This document shows positions 38,546 through 46,818 of a DNA stretch of 64,000 nucleotides, in pieces. Origin of the DNA: CAVUDO01 sp963740255 (GTDB taxonomy: Bacteria > Actinomycetota > Actinomycetes > Mycobacteriales > Cryptosporangiaceae); the NCBI GenBank assembly GCA_963740255.1, contig CAVUDO010000006.1, forward strand, positions 310,001 through 374,000, given 5' to 3'. Made by a program: the position numbers and the translations under genes. The notes under the pieces are model-generated. The model saw only the letters and a program-made list of their open reading frames with translations. It did not search any database and was not told the DNA's origin. Position 1 is the first letter of the stretch, and each line of letters begins with the position of its first letter.

Positions 38546-38816
38546 CCCGGTCCGGCGAAGCGGCTTCGGCGTGCGCCCGCCTGGTCAACCGGCGACGAGA
38601 AGACGGACCCCTACCGCCTCGTAGGCGAGCGGCGTCGGCGGGCGCCACCCGGCTGTCACCGGGCAGCCGGGTGAGAACGGAGTAGGTCTCCGCCAGCGCG
38701 TGACCGCTGAGCGCGATCTCCCGACCGTCCCACCAGCGGACGACGGCAGCGTGGGCCCGGTGTGTCTGCACCAGCAGCGGAATCGCGAGGCTGGTGTCCA
38801 GGGCGAGCGGACTCAC
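38436..38816 (-). pseudogene. PIN-domain toxin VapC, degenerate C-terminus
   Basis: It starts ATG 38816 within the antitoxin stop. MSPLALDTSLAIPLLVQ gives the first catalytic Asp and GHALAETYSVLTRLPG the conserved Glu. After PADAARL (about 38625) the protein becomes Arg-rich and unlike any PIN domain, and the later acidic residues are missing. The neighbouring antitoxin is intact. It is read as a toxin broken by frameshift or deletion next to the macro-domain scar. Confidence 0.65.
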
Positions 38817-39049
38817 CGCCGACCGGCATCGATGAGGCCGAACACCACGTCGTCGTCGACGGTCGTGCTCCCGCTGGCTACGAGCACGCCCGCCTCGTCG
38901 ATCAGGCGGGCCGTGCGCCCCGTGGGGACAAGCTGAAGTCCGGCGCCGTAAGGGGAGATGTCTACGGTGGTGCCGGGCTGGAGGCCGAGGGCATCGCGTA
39001 GCTGCTTCGGCACGACGATCCGGCCGACCGAATCAATGGTTGCTTCCAT
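38813..39049 (-). CDS. vapB: AbrB/MazE-type antitoxin VapB
   Basis: 78 aa. The SpoVT/AbrB swapped-hairpin domain is MEATIDSVGRIVVPKQLRDALG..GTTVDI. The acidic C-terminal tail (STTVDDDVVFGLIDAGRR) would neutralise the PIN toxin. It overlaps vapC by 4 nt (ATGA). With the toxin truncated, the antitoxin is an orphan repressor or may counter a VapC elsewhere. Confidence 0.85.
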   Translation of the reverse strand: MEATIDSVGRIVVPKQLRDALGLQPGTTVDISPYGAGLQLVPTGRTARLIDEAGVLVASGSTTVDDDVVFGLIDAGRR

Positions 39050-39198
39050 GGGAAAACGTTACCAGTCGTTTCCCAGCACTGCTGAGGTCGTCAGCGAGAT
39101 CTGGCCGCTGGCGACCGTCCAGACCTGCTGTCCACGTGGCGGCCCCCTCGATGTCGGCCGACGAAGCCGTCACCGGCCGCGCTGGCCGGACACTCCCG

Positions 39199-39576
39199 TC
39201 AGCGCGGTCGGCTGGTGCGGGTGAGCATCCCGGCCAGGGTGTCCAGCGCGCCGGGCACGAGACGGAAGTAGGCCCATCTGCCGCGCTGTTCGCGTTCGAG
39301 CAGCCCAGCGTCGACCAGCACCTTCAGGTGGTGCGAGACGGTGGGCTGAGATAGTGCGACCGGATCGGTCAGGTCACACCCACACGCCCCGGCCTGATCC
39401 TGCGCCGCGATGAGCGACAGCAGCCGCAACCGGGTCGGTTCGGCGAGCGCCCGCAGCACACCGGCAATCCGCTCAGCCGACTCCAGGTCCAGCACGTCGC
39501 CGGTGATCGGGCCACAGCACGCCGCCAGGTCTGCCAGAGGCAGCGATCGGCTCGGTGGTGACTCGGTGGCGTCCAT
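39199..39576 (-). CDS. arsR: ArsR-family repressor
   Basis: 125 aa. The winged helix is intact: RALAEPTRLRLLSLIA and LSQPTVSHHLKVLVDAGLLEREQRGRWAYFRL. Soft-metal ligands are visible as the CGC triad in GACGCDLT near the DNA-binding helix, with further Cys in LAACCGPITG at the N-terminus, fitting As(III) sensing. It diverges from arsM across 87 bases that should hold the operator. Confidence 0.88.
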   Translation of the reverse strand: MDATESPPSRSLPLADLAACCGPITGDVLDLESAERIAGVLRALAEPTRLRLLSLIAAQDQAGACGCDLTDPVALSQPTVSHHLKVLVDAGLLEREQRGRWAYFRLVPGALDTLAGMLTRTSRPR

Positions 39577-39663
39577 AGATCAAGCCTTCCATATCCATTG
39601 ACAACTGTCGATGCGAGCGGCATCCTCGTCACATAGATCACGGTCGATGAAAGGGTGGGTCCG
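39577..39663. promoter_or_regulatory. Divergent arsR/arsM promoter region
   Basis: AT-richer than its surroundings. It has TTGACA (39599-39604) facing arsM and TTGTCA (39600-39605, minus strand) with GATCTA 17 bases on facing arsR. ATCAA..TTGA half-sites around 39586-39602 resemble ArsR boxes. This is pattern-level support only. Confidence 0.4.
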
Positions 39664-40488
39664 ATGACGACGAACGATGCCGAGCTGCGCGAACAGGTCC
39701 GCCAGCGATACGCGGCCGCCGCCGTGACGGTGACCGCCGGCGGTACGAACGCCGACGCGCTGGCCGTCGAGGGTTGCGGCGGCGCGGGCACCGCGGACTC
39801 GTGCTGCGGCGGCACGACGACTCTGGCAGCCGAGGTCGACGAGTCCTTCGGTGCCGCGCTCTACAGCGTCGAGGAACAGTCCGAACTGCCCGCCGATGCA
39901 CTTTCCGCGAGCCTGGGCTGCGGCAATCCACTGGCCGTTGCCGACCTGAACCCTGGCGAGCGGGTGCTGGACCTGGGCTCGGGCGGCGGCATCGACGTAC
40001 TGCTCTCCGCACGCCGGGTCGGGCCCACCGGGTTCGCCTACGGGGTCGACATGACCGAAGAGATGCTGGACCTGGCCCGCGCCAACACCGCCAAGGCCGG
40101 CGCCGCGAACGTGGAATTCCTCAAGGGAACCATCGAAGACATCCCACTGCCCGCCGCCGCGGTCGACGTGGTCATCTCCAACTGCGTGATCAACCTCTCG
40201 GTCGACAAGCCCGCCGTACTCGCCGAGATGTTCCGTGTCCTGGCCCCGGGCGGACGAATTGGGATCTCCGATGTCGTCGCCGAAGACCACCTCACCCAGG
40301 CCGACCGCGCCGAGCGCGGCTCCCACGTCGGCTGCATCGCCGGCGCACTCTCCCGCAACGAATACCTCGACGGCCTGGCCAAAGCCGGGTTCACCGACGC
40401 CAGCGTGACATTCACCCACCAGGCAGCGCCGAACATGCACGCCGCGATCATCCGGGCGGTGAAACCCGAGAGTCCCGCCGGTAGCTGA
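39664..40488 (+). CDS. arsM: Arsenite S-adenosylmethyltransferase ArsM
   Basis: 274 aa; ATG 39664 chosen over 39655. The As(III)-binding Cys residues typical of the family are present: N-terminal CGG..DSCCGG, SNCVINLSVDK and HVGCIAGALS. SAM motif I is VLDLGSGGGIDVLLSA, and GVDMTEEMLDLA and GGRIGISDVVAEDHL follow. The enzyme methylates As(III) to volatile or less toxic forms. It is divergent from arsR, which should induce it with arsenite. Confidence 0.93.
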   Translation: MTTNDAELREQVRQRYAAAAVTVTAGGTNADALAVEGCGGAGTADSCCGGTTTLAAEVDESFGAALYSVEEQSELPADALSASLGCGNPLAVADLNPGERVLDLGSGGGIDVLLSARRVGPTGFAYGVDMTEEMLDLARANTAKAGAANVEFLKGTIEDIPLPAAAVDVVISNCVINLSVDKPAVLAEMFRVLAPGGRIGISDVVAEDHLTQADRAERGSHVGCIAGALSRNEYLDGLAKAGFTDASVTFTHQAAPNMHAAIIRAVKPESPAGS

Positions 40489-40735
40489 GCGGCACGGGCC
40501 CTGCCGACATATCTCAACGTCGCCCGCGCAAGCCTCGCTCGAAGAACTCCGTACGCCGCTCGCGTTGGCCGCACCGGCCCGGCCGGCGCCTCGTTCCGCG
40601 CCCGCCGCGTCGGTGGCCGCGGAGGTATTCCGCGAACGACCCAAAGCGGGGGTTCTCCCGGGGGTGAGCCCAGATGCTGGCCGGACACGAGAGCGCCCCG
40701 AGCAGCGGAAACGCTGCTCAGGGCCACTCTCGCAG

Positions 40736-40809
<74 letters not shown>

Positions 40810-40825
40810 GTTGGGCTCGGCAAGT

Positions 40826-41761
40826 CTAGCCGACGCGGAGAGCCCCGCGCGCCACGGTATCGGCCGCCCCGATCTCCGGCCGCGGGACCAGCGTGAGCAG
40901 CGACGCCTCCGGCGGGCACGCGAACCGCACCGGGGCGTACGGCGAGGTCCCCAGACCAGCGGAGACGTGCAGCCAGGTCCCGTCCCGCCACCGGTGCGCC
41001 CCCCGGACGCGCGCCCGGTCGATGCCGCAGTTGGTCACCAGCGCCCCGTGGAACGGCACGCACACCTGGCCGCCGTGCGTGTGCCCCGCCAGCAGCAGGT
41101 CGTAGCCGTCGTCGGCGAACCGGTCGAGCACCCGCGGCTCGGGCGCGTGCACCATGCCCACCCGCAGGTCTGCCGTCGGGTCGGCCGGCCCGGCCACCCG
41201 GTCGTAGTCGTCCCGCTTCAGATGCGGGTCGTCGACGCCGGCCAGCGCGATCCGCCGGCCGCCGGCCAGCACCGACGCGGAGGCGTTCGTGAGGTCGGTC
41301 CAGCCCGAGCCGCGCAGGACGTCGCGCAGGTCGGTCCAGGGCAGGTCGGCGCCCACTCGGCGCTTGTGCCGCGGGTTGAAGTACGCGAACGGGTTCTTCG
41401 GCACCGGCGCGTAGTAGTCGTTGGAGCCGAAGACGAAGGCGCCCGGCCGGTCGAGCAGCGGCTCCAGCGCGTGCACCACGGCCGGCACGGCGTCCGCCGA
41501 GGACAGGTTGTCGCCGGTGAGGGCCACGAAGTCGGGGTCGAGCGCCGCCAGGCCCCGCACCCACTCCTGCTTGCCCTGCTGGCGGGGGAGCATGTGCAGG
41601 TCGGAGAGGTGCAGGACACGCAGCGGCTCGGCGTCGGTGGCCAGCACCGGGACGTCGAACCGGCGGAGCGTCCACTTCGTGCGTTCGTACGCCGAGGCGT
41701 ACACCAGGGTGGCCGCACCGGCTCCGAGCAGGGCCAACGGGAAACCGGTCTGCCATCTCAT
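40826..41761 (-). CDS. Calcineurin-like metallophosphoesterase
   Basis: 311 aa. It has an N-terminal signal anchor (FPLALLGAGAATLVYASA) and metal-site motifs VLHLSDLHM, VALTGDNLSS, FVFGSNDYY, LAGVDDPH and LAGHTHGGQ. The YkuE-like subgroup normally has GNHD; here GSND is seen, so one His ligand differs, which is common in this actinobacterial clade. Probably acts on membrane or lipid phosphates. It diverges from yqeY by 25 bases. Confidence 0.88.
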   Translation of the reverse strand: MRWQTGFPLALLGAGAATLVYASAYERTKWTLRRFDVPVLATDAEPLRVLHLSDLHMLPRQQGKQEWVRGLAALDPDFVALTGDNLSSADAVPAVVHALEPLLDRPGAFVFGSNDYYAPVPKNPFAYFNPRHKRRVGADLPWTDLRDVLRGSGWTDLTNASASVLAGGRRIALAGVDDPHLKRDDYDRVAGPADPTADLRVGMVHAPEPRVLDRFADDGYDLLLAGHTHGGQVCVPFHGALVTNCGIDRARVRGAHRWRDGTWLHVSAGLGTSPYAPVRFACPPEASLLTLVPRPEIGAADTVARGALRVG

Positions 41762-41786
41762 GGGTCACAGAGTAGTTTCCGCAGTC

Positions 41787-42239
41787 ATGAGCCCTCTGAA
41801 GGACCGTCTCTCGACCGACCTGACCCTCGCGATGAAGGCGCGGGACGAGCTGGTGACCGCCACCCTGCGCATGACGCTGGCCGCGATCCGCACCGAGGAG
41901 GTGGCCGGCAAGTCACCCCGCGAACTCTCCGACGCCGACCTGCTCGGCGTGCTGGCGCGCGAGGCCAAGAAGCGCGGCGAGGCGGCCGAGGCGTTCGACG
42001 GCGGCGGTCGGCCCGAGCAGGCCAACCGGGAGCGGGCCGAGCGCGACGTGATCGAGCGGTACCTGCCCGCGCAGCTCTCCGACGCGGAGCTCGCCGACAT
42101 GGTGCGGGACGCGCTGGCCGAGGCCGGTGTCGCCGACGTGAAGCAGATGGGGCCGGCCATGAAGGCCGCCAATGCCGCGGTGTCCGGCCGGGCGGGCGGA
42201 GGCCGCGTCGCGGCCGAGGTGCGCCGCCAGCTCGGCTAG
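41787..42239 (+). CDS. GatB/YqeY-domain protein
   Basis: 150 aa. The start, MSPLKDRLSTDLTLAMKARDELVTATLRM, is the typical YqeY N-terminus with the LK..L..DL pattern. Its middle EAFDGGGRPEQANRERAERDVIERYLPAQLS and C-terminal VKQMGPAMKAANAAVSGRA follow the family. YqeY resembles the tRNA-binding tail of amidotransferase GatB; its own role is undefined. A bidirectional terminator follows. Confidence 0.92.
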   Translation: MSPLKDRLSTDLTLAMKARDELVTATLRMTLAAIRTEEVAGKSPRELSDADLLGVLAREAKKRGEAAEAFDGGGRPEQANRERAERDVIERYLPAQLSDAELADMVRDALAEAGVADVKQMGPAMKAANAAVSGRAGGGRVAAEVRRQLG

Positions 42240-42271
42240 GGCGACTGCCGCGTCCGAAAATGCCGGGAACG

Positions 42272-42307
42272 ACCGAGGGCCGACCCCAGGTGGGGCCGGC
42301 CCTCGGT
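42272..42307. terminator. Bidirectional hairpin between yqeY and the PBP gene
   Basis: ACCGAGGGCCGACCCC pairs with GGGGCCGGCCCTCGGT (15 of 16 pairs) around a 4-base loop between convergent genes. Confidence 0.8.
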
Positions 42308-42315
42308 CCGTGCGG

Positions 42316-44760
42316 TCAGGGTCGTGGTGCCGGTATCGGAGGCGGAACGATGGGCCCCGGTCCGGGTCTCGTGCCGGGCGGAGGCGGGTTGCCCGGCGGA
42401 CGGGGGCCGCCCGGCGTGCTGGGGCTCGCGCTGGGTTTCGGCGGCTTGCCGGTGCTCACGAAGATCGTGACCAGGCTGCCCTTGCTGGTGCTGTCGCCGC
42501 CGCCCGGGTCTGTGCTGGCCACCGTGCCGGCGGGGAACGTCGAGTCGACCCGCTTGCCGTCGACGCGGACGTCGAAGCCCGCCGCCTTGAGGGTCGCGGT
42601 CGCCGAACTCACGCTGTCGCCGTCCACGTGCGGCACGGTCGCGCGGATGCCGTACGCGTAGAGCGAGATCGGCGCGACGAAGTTCTTGCGGGCGAGGAAG
42701 TTCAGCGCGCCGTCCATCGCCGGGATGGCGATGTCGATGGGCAGCCTCGTGTTGGGCACGGTCTCCTGCGGGGAGTCCGGATTGACCAGGAAGGCTGCGG
42801 CCGCGAGGTTGGGCGTGAAGCCCACGAACCAGGCGGCGTTGTTGTCGTCCGTGGTACCGGTCTTGCCGGCGACCGGCCGGTCGATCCCGCCGCTCACCCT
42901 GCTGGCCGTGCGGCCGCCGCCCGGGTGGGTGCAGGGGGCGCCGACCATGGACGAGTCGCCCACCGGGCACCGGGCCGCGTCGGCGGCGGCGTCGGCGATG
43001 GCGGGCGGCATGGCCTGCTCGCACCGCGGCTTGGCGGCGGCGATCGGCTTGCCGTCCTGACCGACGATCTCCCGCACCGGCAGCGCCTTGCACCGCTTGC
43101 CGCGGGCAGCCACCGTGGCGTACGCATTCGCCATGTCCAGCGGCGAGACCTGCGCGGTGCCGAGGGTGAACGAGCCCCAGGCGCCGTTGGGTTCCTTCTG
43201 GACGACTTCCTTCAGCTCGATGTCGGCCGCGGCCTTGAACTCGATACCAGCCTGCTCGGCGGCGGCCACGGCCGACTTCACCGTCACCTGTTCTTCGAGC
43301 TGGACGAAGTAGGTGTTGGCCGATTCCCCGAATGCCGTCCACATCGTGTGCCGGCCGGTCATCGATTTCGACGCGTTCTTGGGGCAGTACCTGTCGCCAC
43401 CGACCTTGCAGCCGCCGACGAAGGTCGACTTGTAGCGCTCCGGCGCGTGAATGGTGTGGTTGAGCGGCTTCTTCTGCTGCAACGCGGCGAGGATCGTGAA
43501 CATCTTGAACGTCGACCCGGCCTGATATCCAGGAGACGTCGCCGAGCCGGAGAGCAGCGGATTCGTCGTGTTGGGGTACTTCTTTCCGCCGGGGTTCTTG
43601 GCGATGGAGAACTTCCGGTTGATCGCCATCACCAGCACCCTGCCGGTGCCGGGTTCGACCAGCACCGAGCCCAGCGCATAGCGGTTGTTCGGCCCGTAGC
43701 GCTGGTTGACCGCCCGTTGCGCGGCGGCCTGCATCTGCGGGTGGATCGACCCGACGATGCGGTAGCCGCCCTTCTTCAGGTTGTCCTCCCGCTCCTGGCG
43801 GTTCTTGCCGAAGGCGATGTTGTCCTTGCTCTTCCACCAGTCCAGGAACCAGCCGCAGAAGAAGCCGTAGGCGAGGTTGCCGTTCTCGCACGAGCCGGTG
43901 GACTTCCGCTGGTGCAGGACGATCGGGGTCTTCTTCGCCGCGTCGGCCTGCGACGCGGTGATGAAGTTCAGCCGCACCATCTGGTTGAGCGTGTAGGCGC
44001 GGCGTTCCTTCGCCCGCTTGTCGCCGTTCTCCTTGCGGGCCGGGTTGTAGTTCACCGGGTCCTTCACCAGTCCGGCCAGCAGGGCGGCCTCGGCGAGGGT
44101 GAGCTTGGCCGGCGGCTTGTTGAAGTAGGCGTAGGACGCCGAGTGGATGCCGTAGCCGCTGTTCCCGAAGTACACGACGTTGAGGTAGTTCTCCATGATC
44201 TGCGTCTTGGTGAGCTTCTTCTCCAGCGCCACGGCGTACCGGATCTCGCGCAGCTTGCGGGCCGGCGTGTCCTCGGTGGCCGCCTTCCGCTTGGCGGGGG
44301 TGTCGGCGCCGTACTGGAGGATCTGGCGCACGTACTGCTGGGTGAGCGTCGAGGCGCCCTGCTGCACCTGGCCGCTGGACTGGTTGCGCACGAAGGCGCG
44401 GGCGATGCCCTGGAGGTCGACGCCCTGGTGGGCGTAGAAGCGGTTGTCCTCGGCCGCGATGACCGCCTGCTGCATGATCGGCGCGACCTTGGCGAGCGGG
44501 ACGTTCTGCCGGTTCTCGTCGAAGAAGGTCGCGATCAGGGTTTTGCCGTCGGAGGCGTAGAGCTGGGACTTCTGTGGCAGCGGCGGGATCTTGACGTCGT
44601 TGGGCAGGTCGCGGAACGAGTCGGACGCGGACTTCGCCGTCAGGCCCGTGATGCCCGCCGCGGGGAAGGCCGCCGCGGCCACGACGACGCCCGCCAGGAC
44701 ACCGCAGACGACGAGCGACACGACGTTGGCGACGGCCCGGGTATCCTGAGTCCACTTCAC
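42316..44760 (-). CDS. ponA: Bifunctional class A penicillin-binding protein with PASTA domain
   Basis: 814 aa. One N-terminal membrane helix precedes glycosyltransferase GT51 motifs (AAEDNRFYAHQGVDLQGIAR, QGASTLTQQYV, RKLREIRYAVALEKKLTK) and the transpeptidase SxxK in GSTFKMFT, SAN in FGESANTYF and KTGTT. A PASTA domain (SVSSATATLKAAGFDVRVDG) and a Pro/Gly-rich tail close the protein. It polymerises and cross-links peptidoglycan. PASTA may let it respond with Ser/Thr kinases to muropeptides. Its start lies upstream of whiB on the opposite strand. Confidence 0.95.
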   Translation of the reverse strand: MKWTQDTRAVANVVSLVVCGVLAGVVVAAAAFPAAGITGLTAKSASDSFRDLPNDVKIPPLPQKSQLYASDGKTLIATFFDENRQNVPLAKVAPIMQQAVIAAEDNRFYAHQGVDLQGIARAFVRNQSSGQVQQGASTLTQQYVRQILQYGADTPAKRKAATEDTPARKLREIRYAVALEKKLTKTQIMENYLNVVYFGNSGYGIHSASYAYFNKPPAKLTLAEAALLAGLVKDPVNYNPARKENGDKRAKERRAYTLNQMVRLNFITASQADAAKKTPIVLHQRKSTGSCENGNLAYGFFCGWFLDWWKSKDNIAFGKNRQEREDNLKKGGYRIVGSIHPQMQAAAQRAVNQRYGPNNRYALGSVLVEPGTGRVLVMAINRKFSIAKNPGGKKYPNTTNPLLSGSATSPGYQAGSTFKMFTILAALQQKKPLNHTIHAPERYKSTFVGGCKVGGDRYCPKNASKSMTGRHTMWTAFGESANTYFVQLEEQVTVKSAVAAAEQAGIEFKAAADIELKEVVQKEPNGAWGSFTLGTAQVSPLDMANAYATVAARGKRCKALPVREIVGQDGKPIAAAKPRCEQAMPPAIADAAADAARCPVGDSSMVGAPCTHPGGGRTASRVSGGIDRPVAGKTGTTDDNNAAWFVGFTPNLAAAAFLVNPDSPQETVPNTRLPIDIAIPAMDGALNFLARKNFVAPISLYAYGIRATVPHVDGDSVSSATATLKAAGFDVRVDGKRVDSTFPAGTVASTDPGGGDSTSKGSLVTIFVSTGKPPKPSASPSTPGGPRPPGNPPPPGTRPGPGPIVPPPIPAPRP

Positions 44761-45025
44761 GAGCCCAGAGTATTCGGTCTGTCTCTCCGCCGCGGACCGC
44801 CATGGCAGAGAGTCACCTTACCCACTCTGAACAGTACGGTATCAGCCGTTCAGCTGACCCATACTCGTACTTTAGACGAGTGAAAGACTGTGCGAACGGC
44901 CACTGGTTCCGCCGACCGTCCCTTTCCTACCGTCCTGAGTCAGGCACCCCGACCGGGCGCCTTAGCCGCATTCAGGTCATACCGGGACAAACCGTACTGA
45001 ACGTGCGGTGTACAAGGGGGCCGGC

Positions 45026-45316
45026 ATGGGAATGATCGCCGATTGGGCTGGCAGGGCTGCTTGTCGAGCCAGTGATCCAGATTCCTTGTTCGTGCAGGGA
45101 GCTGCACAGAACCGAGCCAAGACCGTCTGTATGGGATGCGCTGTCCGCACCGAGTGCCTGGCCGACGCGCTCGACCACCGGGTCGAGTTCGGAGTCTGGG
45201 GCGGCATGACCGAACGCGAACGGCGGGCCCTGCTCAGGCGCCGTCCCGACGTGCTCTCGTGGTGGAAGCTCTTAGACGCCGCCCGTCGTCAGCACTGGTT
45301 GCAGCCCACGGGCTGA
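45026..45316 (+). CDS. whiB: WhiB-family iron-sulfur regulator
   Basis: 96 aa from ATG 45026 (AAGGGGG upstream; GTG 45008 is in frame). Four cluster ligands are present: Cys13, Cys35, Cys38 and Cys44 (CMGCAVRTEC). GVWGG (about residue 59) binds sigma and a basic ERERRALLRRR tail follows. It carries a [4Fe-4S] cluster and acts on transcription with the primary sigma factor. The 265-base upstream gap is its promoter region, shared with the divergent PBP gene. Confidence 0.93.
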   Translation: MGMIADWAGRAACRASDPDSLFVQGAAQNRAKTVCMGCAVRTECLADALDHRVEFGVWGGMTERERRALLRRRPDVLSWWKLLDAARRQHWLQPTG

Positions 45317-45336
45317 ACCACCGGTACCTGCGCACC

Positions 45337-45364
45337 CGCCGGCCGGCCGCTCAACCGGCCGGCG
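45337..45364. terminator. Hairpin between whiB and the MarR gene
   Basis: CGCCGGCCGG (45337-45346) and CCGGCCGGCG (45355-45364) form a perfect 10-bp stem between convergent stops. Confidence 0.75.
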
Positions 45365-45865
45365 TCACGTCGAAGCGGTCACCCGGGGCATGCCGGGCCG
45401 GTCGCGGTCGGCCTCCTCCAGCGGGAGGTTGACCTTCCCGAGGATGCCGGCGAGCTGGCGCACCTCGGAGTCGGTGAGCCGGTCGAACAGATGGCGCCGG
45501 ACGCTGGCCAGGTGGCTGGGCGCCGCGGCGACAAGAGTGGCGAACCCCGCCTCGGTGAGCACCGCGAACGCCCCCCGCCGGTCGCTCGGGCAGGCCTCCC
45601 GCCGCACCCAGCCGGCCTGCTCCATCCGGGCGACCTGGTGCGACAGCCGGCTCTTGGACGACAGCGAGTAGTGCGCGAGTTCGGTCATCCGGAGCCGGCG
45701 CTCCGGCGCCTCCGACAGCTGCACCAGCACCTCGTAGTCGGCCATCGAGAGGCCGGAGTCGTGTGCGAGATCCCGGCCGAGCTGCTCGAACAGCAGCCGG
45801 TTCATCGCGAGCACGCCGCGCCAGGCACGCATCTCCGTGGGGTCCAACCACCGTGGCTCGTCCAT
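45365..45865 (-). CDS. MarR-family regulator
   Basis: 166 aa from ATG 45865 (MDEPRWLDPTEMRAWRG); a start at 45886 would add seven residues. The winged helix is LSMADYEVLVQLSEAPERR, LAHYSLSSKSRLSHQVARM and wing EACPSDRRGAFAVLT. It is divergent from the YceI gene; two matching dyads lie between them, so it probably represses both and responds to a small organic ligand. Confidence 0.9.
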   Translation of the reverse strand: MDEPRWLDPTEMRAWRGVLAMNRLLFEQLGRDLAHDSGLSMADYEVLVQLSEAPERRLRMTELAHYSLSSKSRLSHQVARMEQAGWVRREACPSDRRGAFAVLTEAGFATLVAAAPSHLASVRRHLFDRLTDSEVRQLAGILGKVNLPLEEADRDRPGMPRVTAST

Positions 45866-45889
45866 GGGAACGATCCTACCCAGCATGTG

Positions 45890-45937
45890 GTTGACGGTTC
45901 AACGAGAGCGCGATAGCGTTCTGATTGAGAGTTCAAC
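45890..45937. promoter_or_regulatory. Two MarR-type dyads between marR and yceI
   Basis: Site 1 is GTTGA-CGGT-TCAAC (45890-45903). Site 2 is TTGA-GAGT-TCAA (45925-45936) with TTCAAC continued on the right. Both have the same half-site and 4-base spacer, with centres 34 bases apart. They suit cooperative binding by the adjacent MarR protein. Confidence 0.65.
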
Positions 45938-45976
45938 TACAGGCCGCCCGCGCGGCGCCCGCCCGAGGAGATCGCC

Positions 45977-46534
45977 ATGTCGCTCGCAGTCAACACCCTG
46001 CCCGGCCTCGTCGCCGGCACCTGGGCCATCGACCCCGCGCACTCCGAGGTCGCCTTCACCGTCCGCCACCTGATGGTGAGCAAGGTCCGCGGCACCTTCG
46101 CCAGGTTCCAGGGCGCGGTCACGGTCGCCGAGGACGTGCTTGCCTCGTCGGTCGAGGCCACGGTCGAGACCGCCTCGTTCGACACCCGCGACGCCGGCCG
46201 CGACAACCACGTCCGCAGCAGGGACTTCCTCGAGGTGGAGACGTACCCGGAGCTGGCCTTCCGCTCGACCGGGATCCGGCAGGCCGGCGACGACTTCGTG
46301 GTGACCGGCGACCTGACGCTCAAGGGCGTCACCAAATCGGTGGAGCTGGCGCTGGAGTTCGGCGGCGTCAGCGTGAGCCCGATGGGCACCCGGGCGGGCT
46401 TCTCGGCCGAGACCCAGATCGACCGCAGCGAGTTCGGCGTGGACATCCAGATGCCGCTGGACGGCGGCGGTCTCGTCGTCGGCGAGAAGGTCACCATCCA
46501 CCTCGAAATCGAGGCGGTTCTCCAAGAGGGCTGA
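45977..46534 (+). CDS. YceI-family lipocalin-fold protein
   Basis: 185 aa without a signal peptide. The YceI core is complete: WAIDPAHSEVAFTVRHLMVSK, GTFARFQGAV, SRDFLEVETYPELAFRS, GDLTLKGVTKSVEL and DRSEFGV. The family binds polyisoprenoids or similar lipids in a beta-barrel. It is probably controlled by the divergent MarR. GAGGAG lies upstream of the ATG and a hairpin terminator follows. Confidence 0.93.
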   Translation: MSLAVNTLPGLVAGTWAIDPAHSEVAFTVRHLMVSKVRGTFARFQGAVTVAEDVLASSVEATVETASFDTRDAGRDNHVRSRDFLEVETYPELAFRSTGIRQAGDDFVVTGDLTLKGVTKSVELALEFGGVSVSPMGTRAGFSAETQIDRSEFGVDIQMPLDGGGLVVGEKVTIHLEIEAVLQEG

Positions 46535-46561
46535 TCGCACCCGAGCCCGGAGGCTGGGAGC

Positions 46562-46594
46562 GAGGGGCCGGTGACATGACGCCACCGGCCCCTC
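46562..46594. terminator. Hairpin after yceI
   Basis: GAGGGGCCGGTG (46562-46573) pairs perfectly with CACCGGCCCCTC (46583-46594), loop 9 bases. Confidence 0.75.
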
Positions 46595-46646
46595 ATGTCT
46601 CTCTTCAGAGTTCTGACGTTGAGCCCGTTCAGGTGCGTCGATCGCA

Positions 46647-46818
46647 AGGCGGAGGACGTCGTGGCGTAGCGAAGCTACGTGCGACGTCCGACAACGCCGC
46701 GAGCGGCGTGGCTGAACGGGCCGCCTCCCACGAGGCGGAGGACGTCGTGGCGTGGCGAAGCTACGTGCGACGTGCGACAACGCGGCGAGCGGCGTGGCTG
46801 AACGGGCCGCCTCCCACA
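46647..46818. repeat. Two tandem 86-bp repeats rich in inner hairpins
   Basis: Unit 1 is 46647-46732 and unit 2 46733-46818, differing at about five positions; a third partial copy starts AGGCGGAGG at 46819. Each unit contains the dyads CGTAGC-GAA-GCTACG (a mismatch in unit 2) and CGCCGC-GA-GCGGCG (a mismatch in unit 2). The end of the following ArsA-like gene lies within unit 2. A mobile structured repeat (REP/BIME-like) or local duplication is likely. Confidence 0.8.

Noticed and set aside
42172..44883. 903-codon plus-strand open frame
   Set aside because: It is antisense to the penicillin-binding protein, with no recognisable family.
46647..46818. CRISPR array
   Set aside because: The units are 86 bp, contiguous and nearly identical, with no unique spacers and no cas genes.
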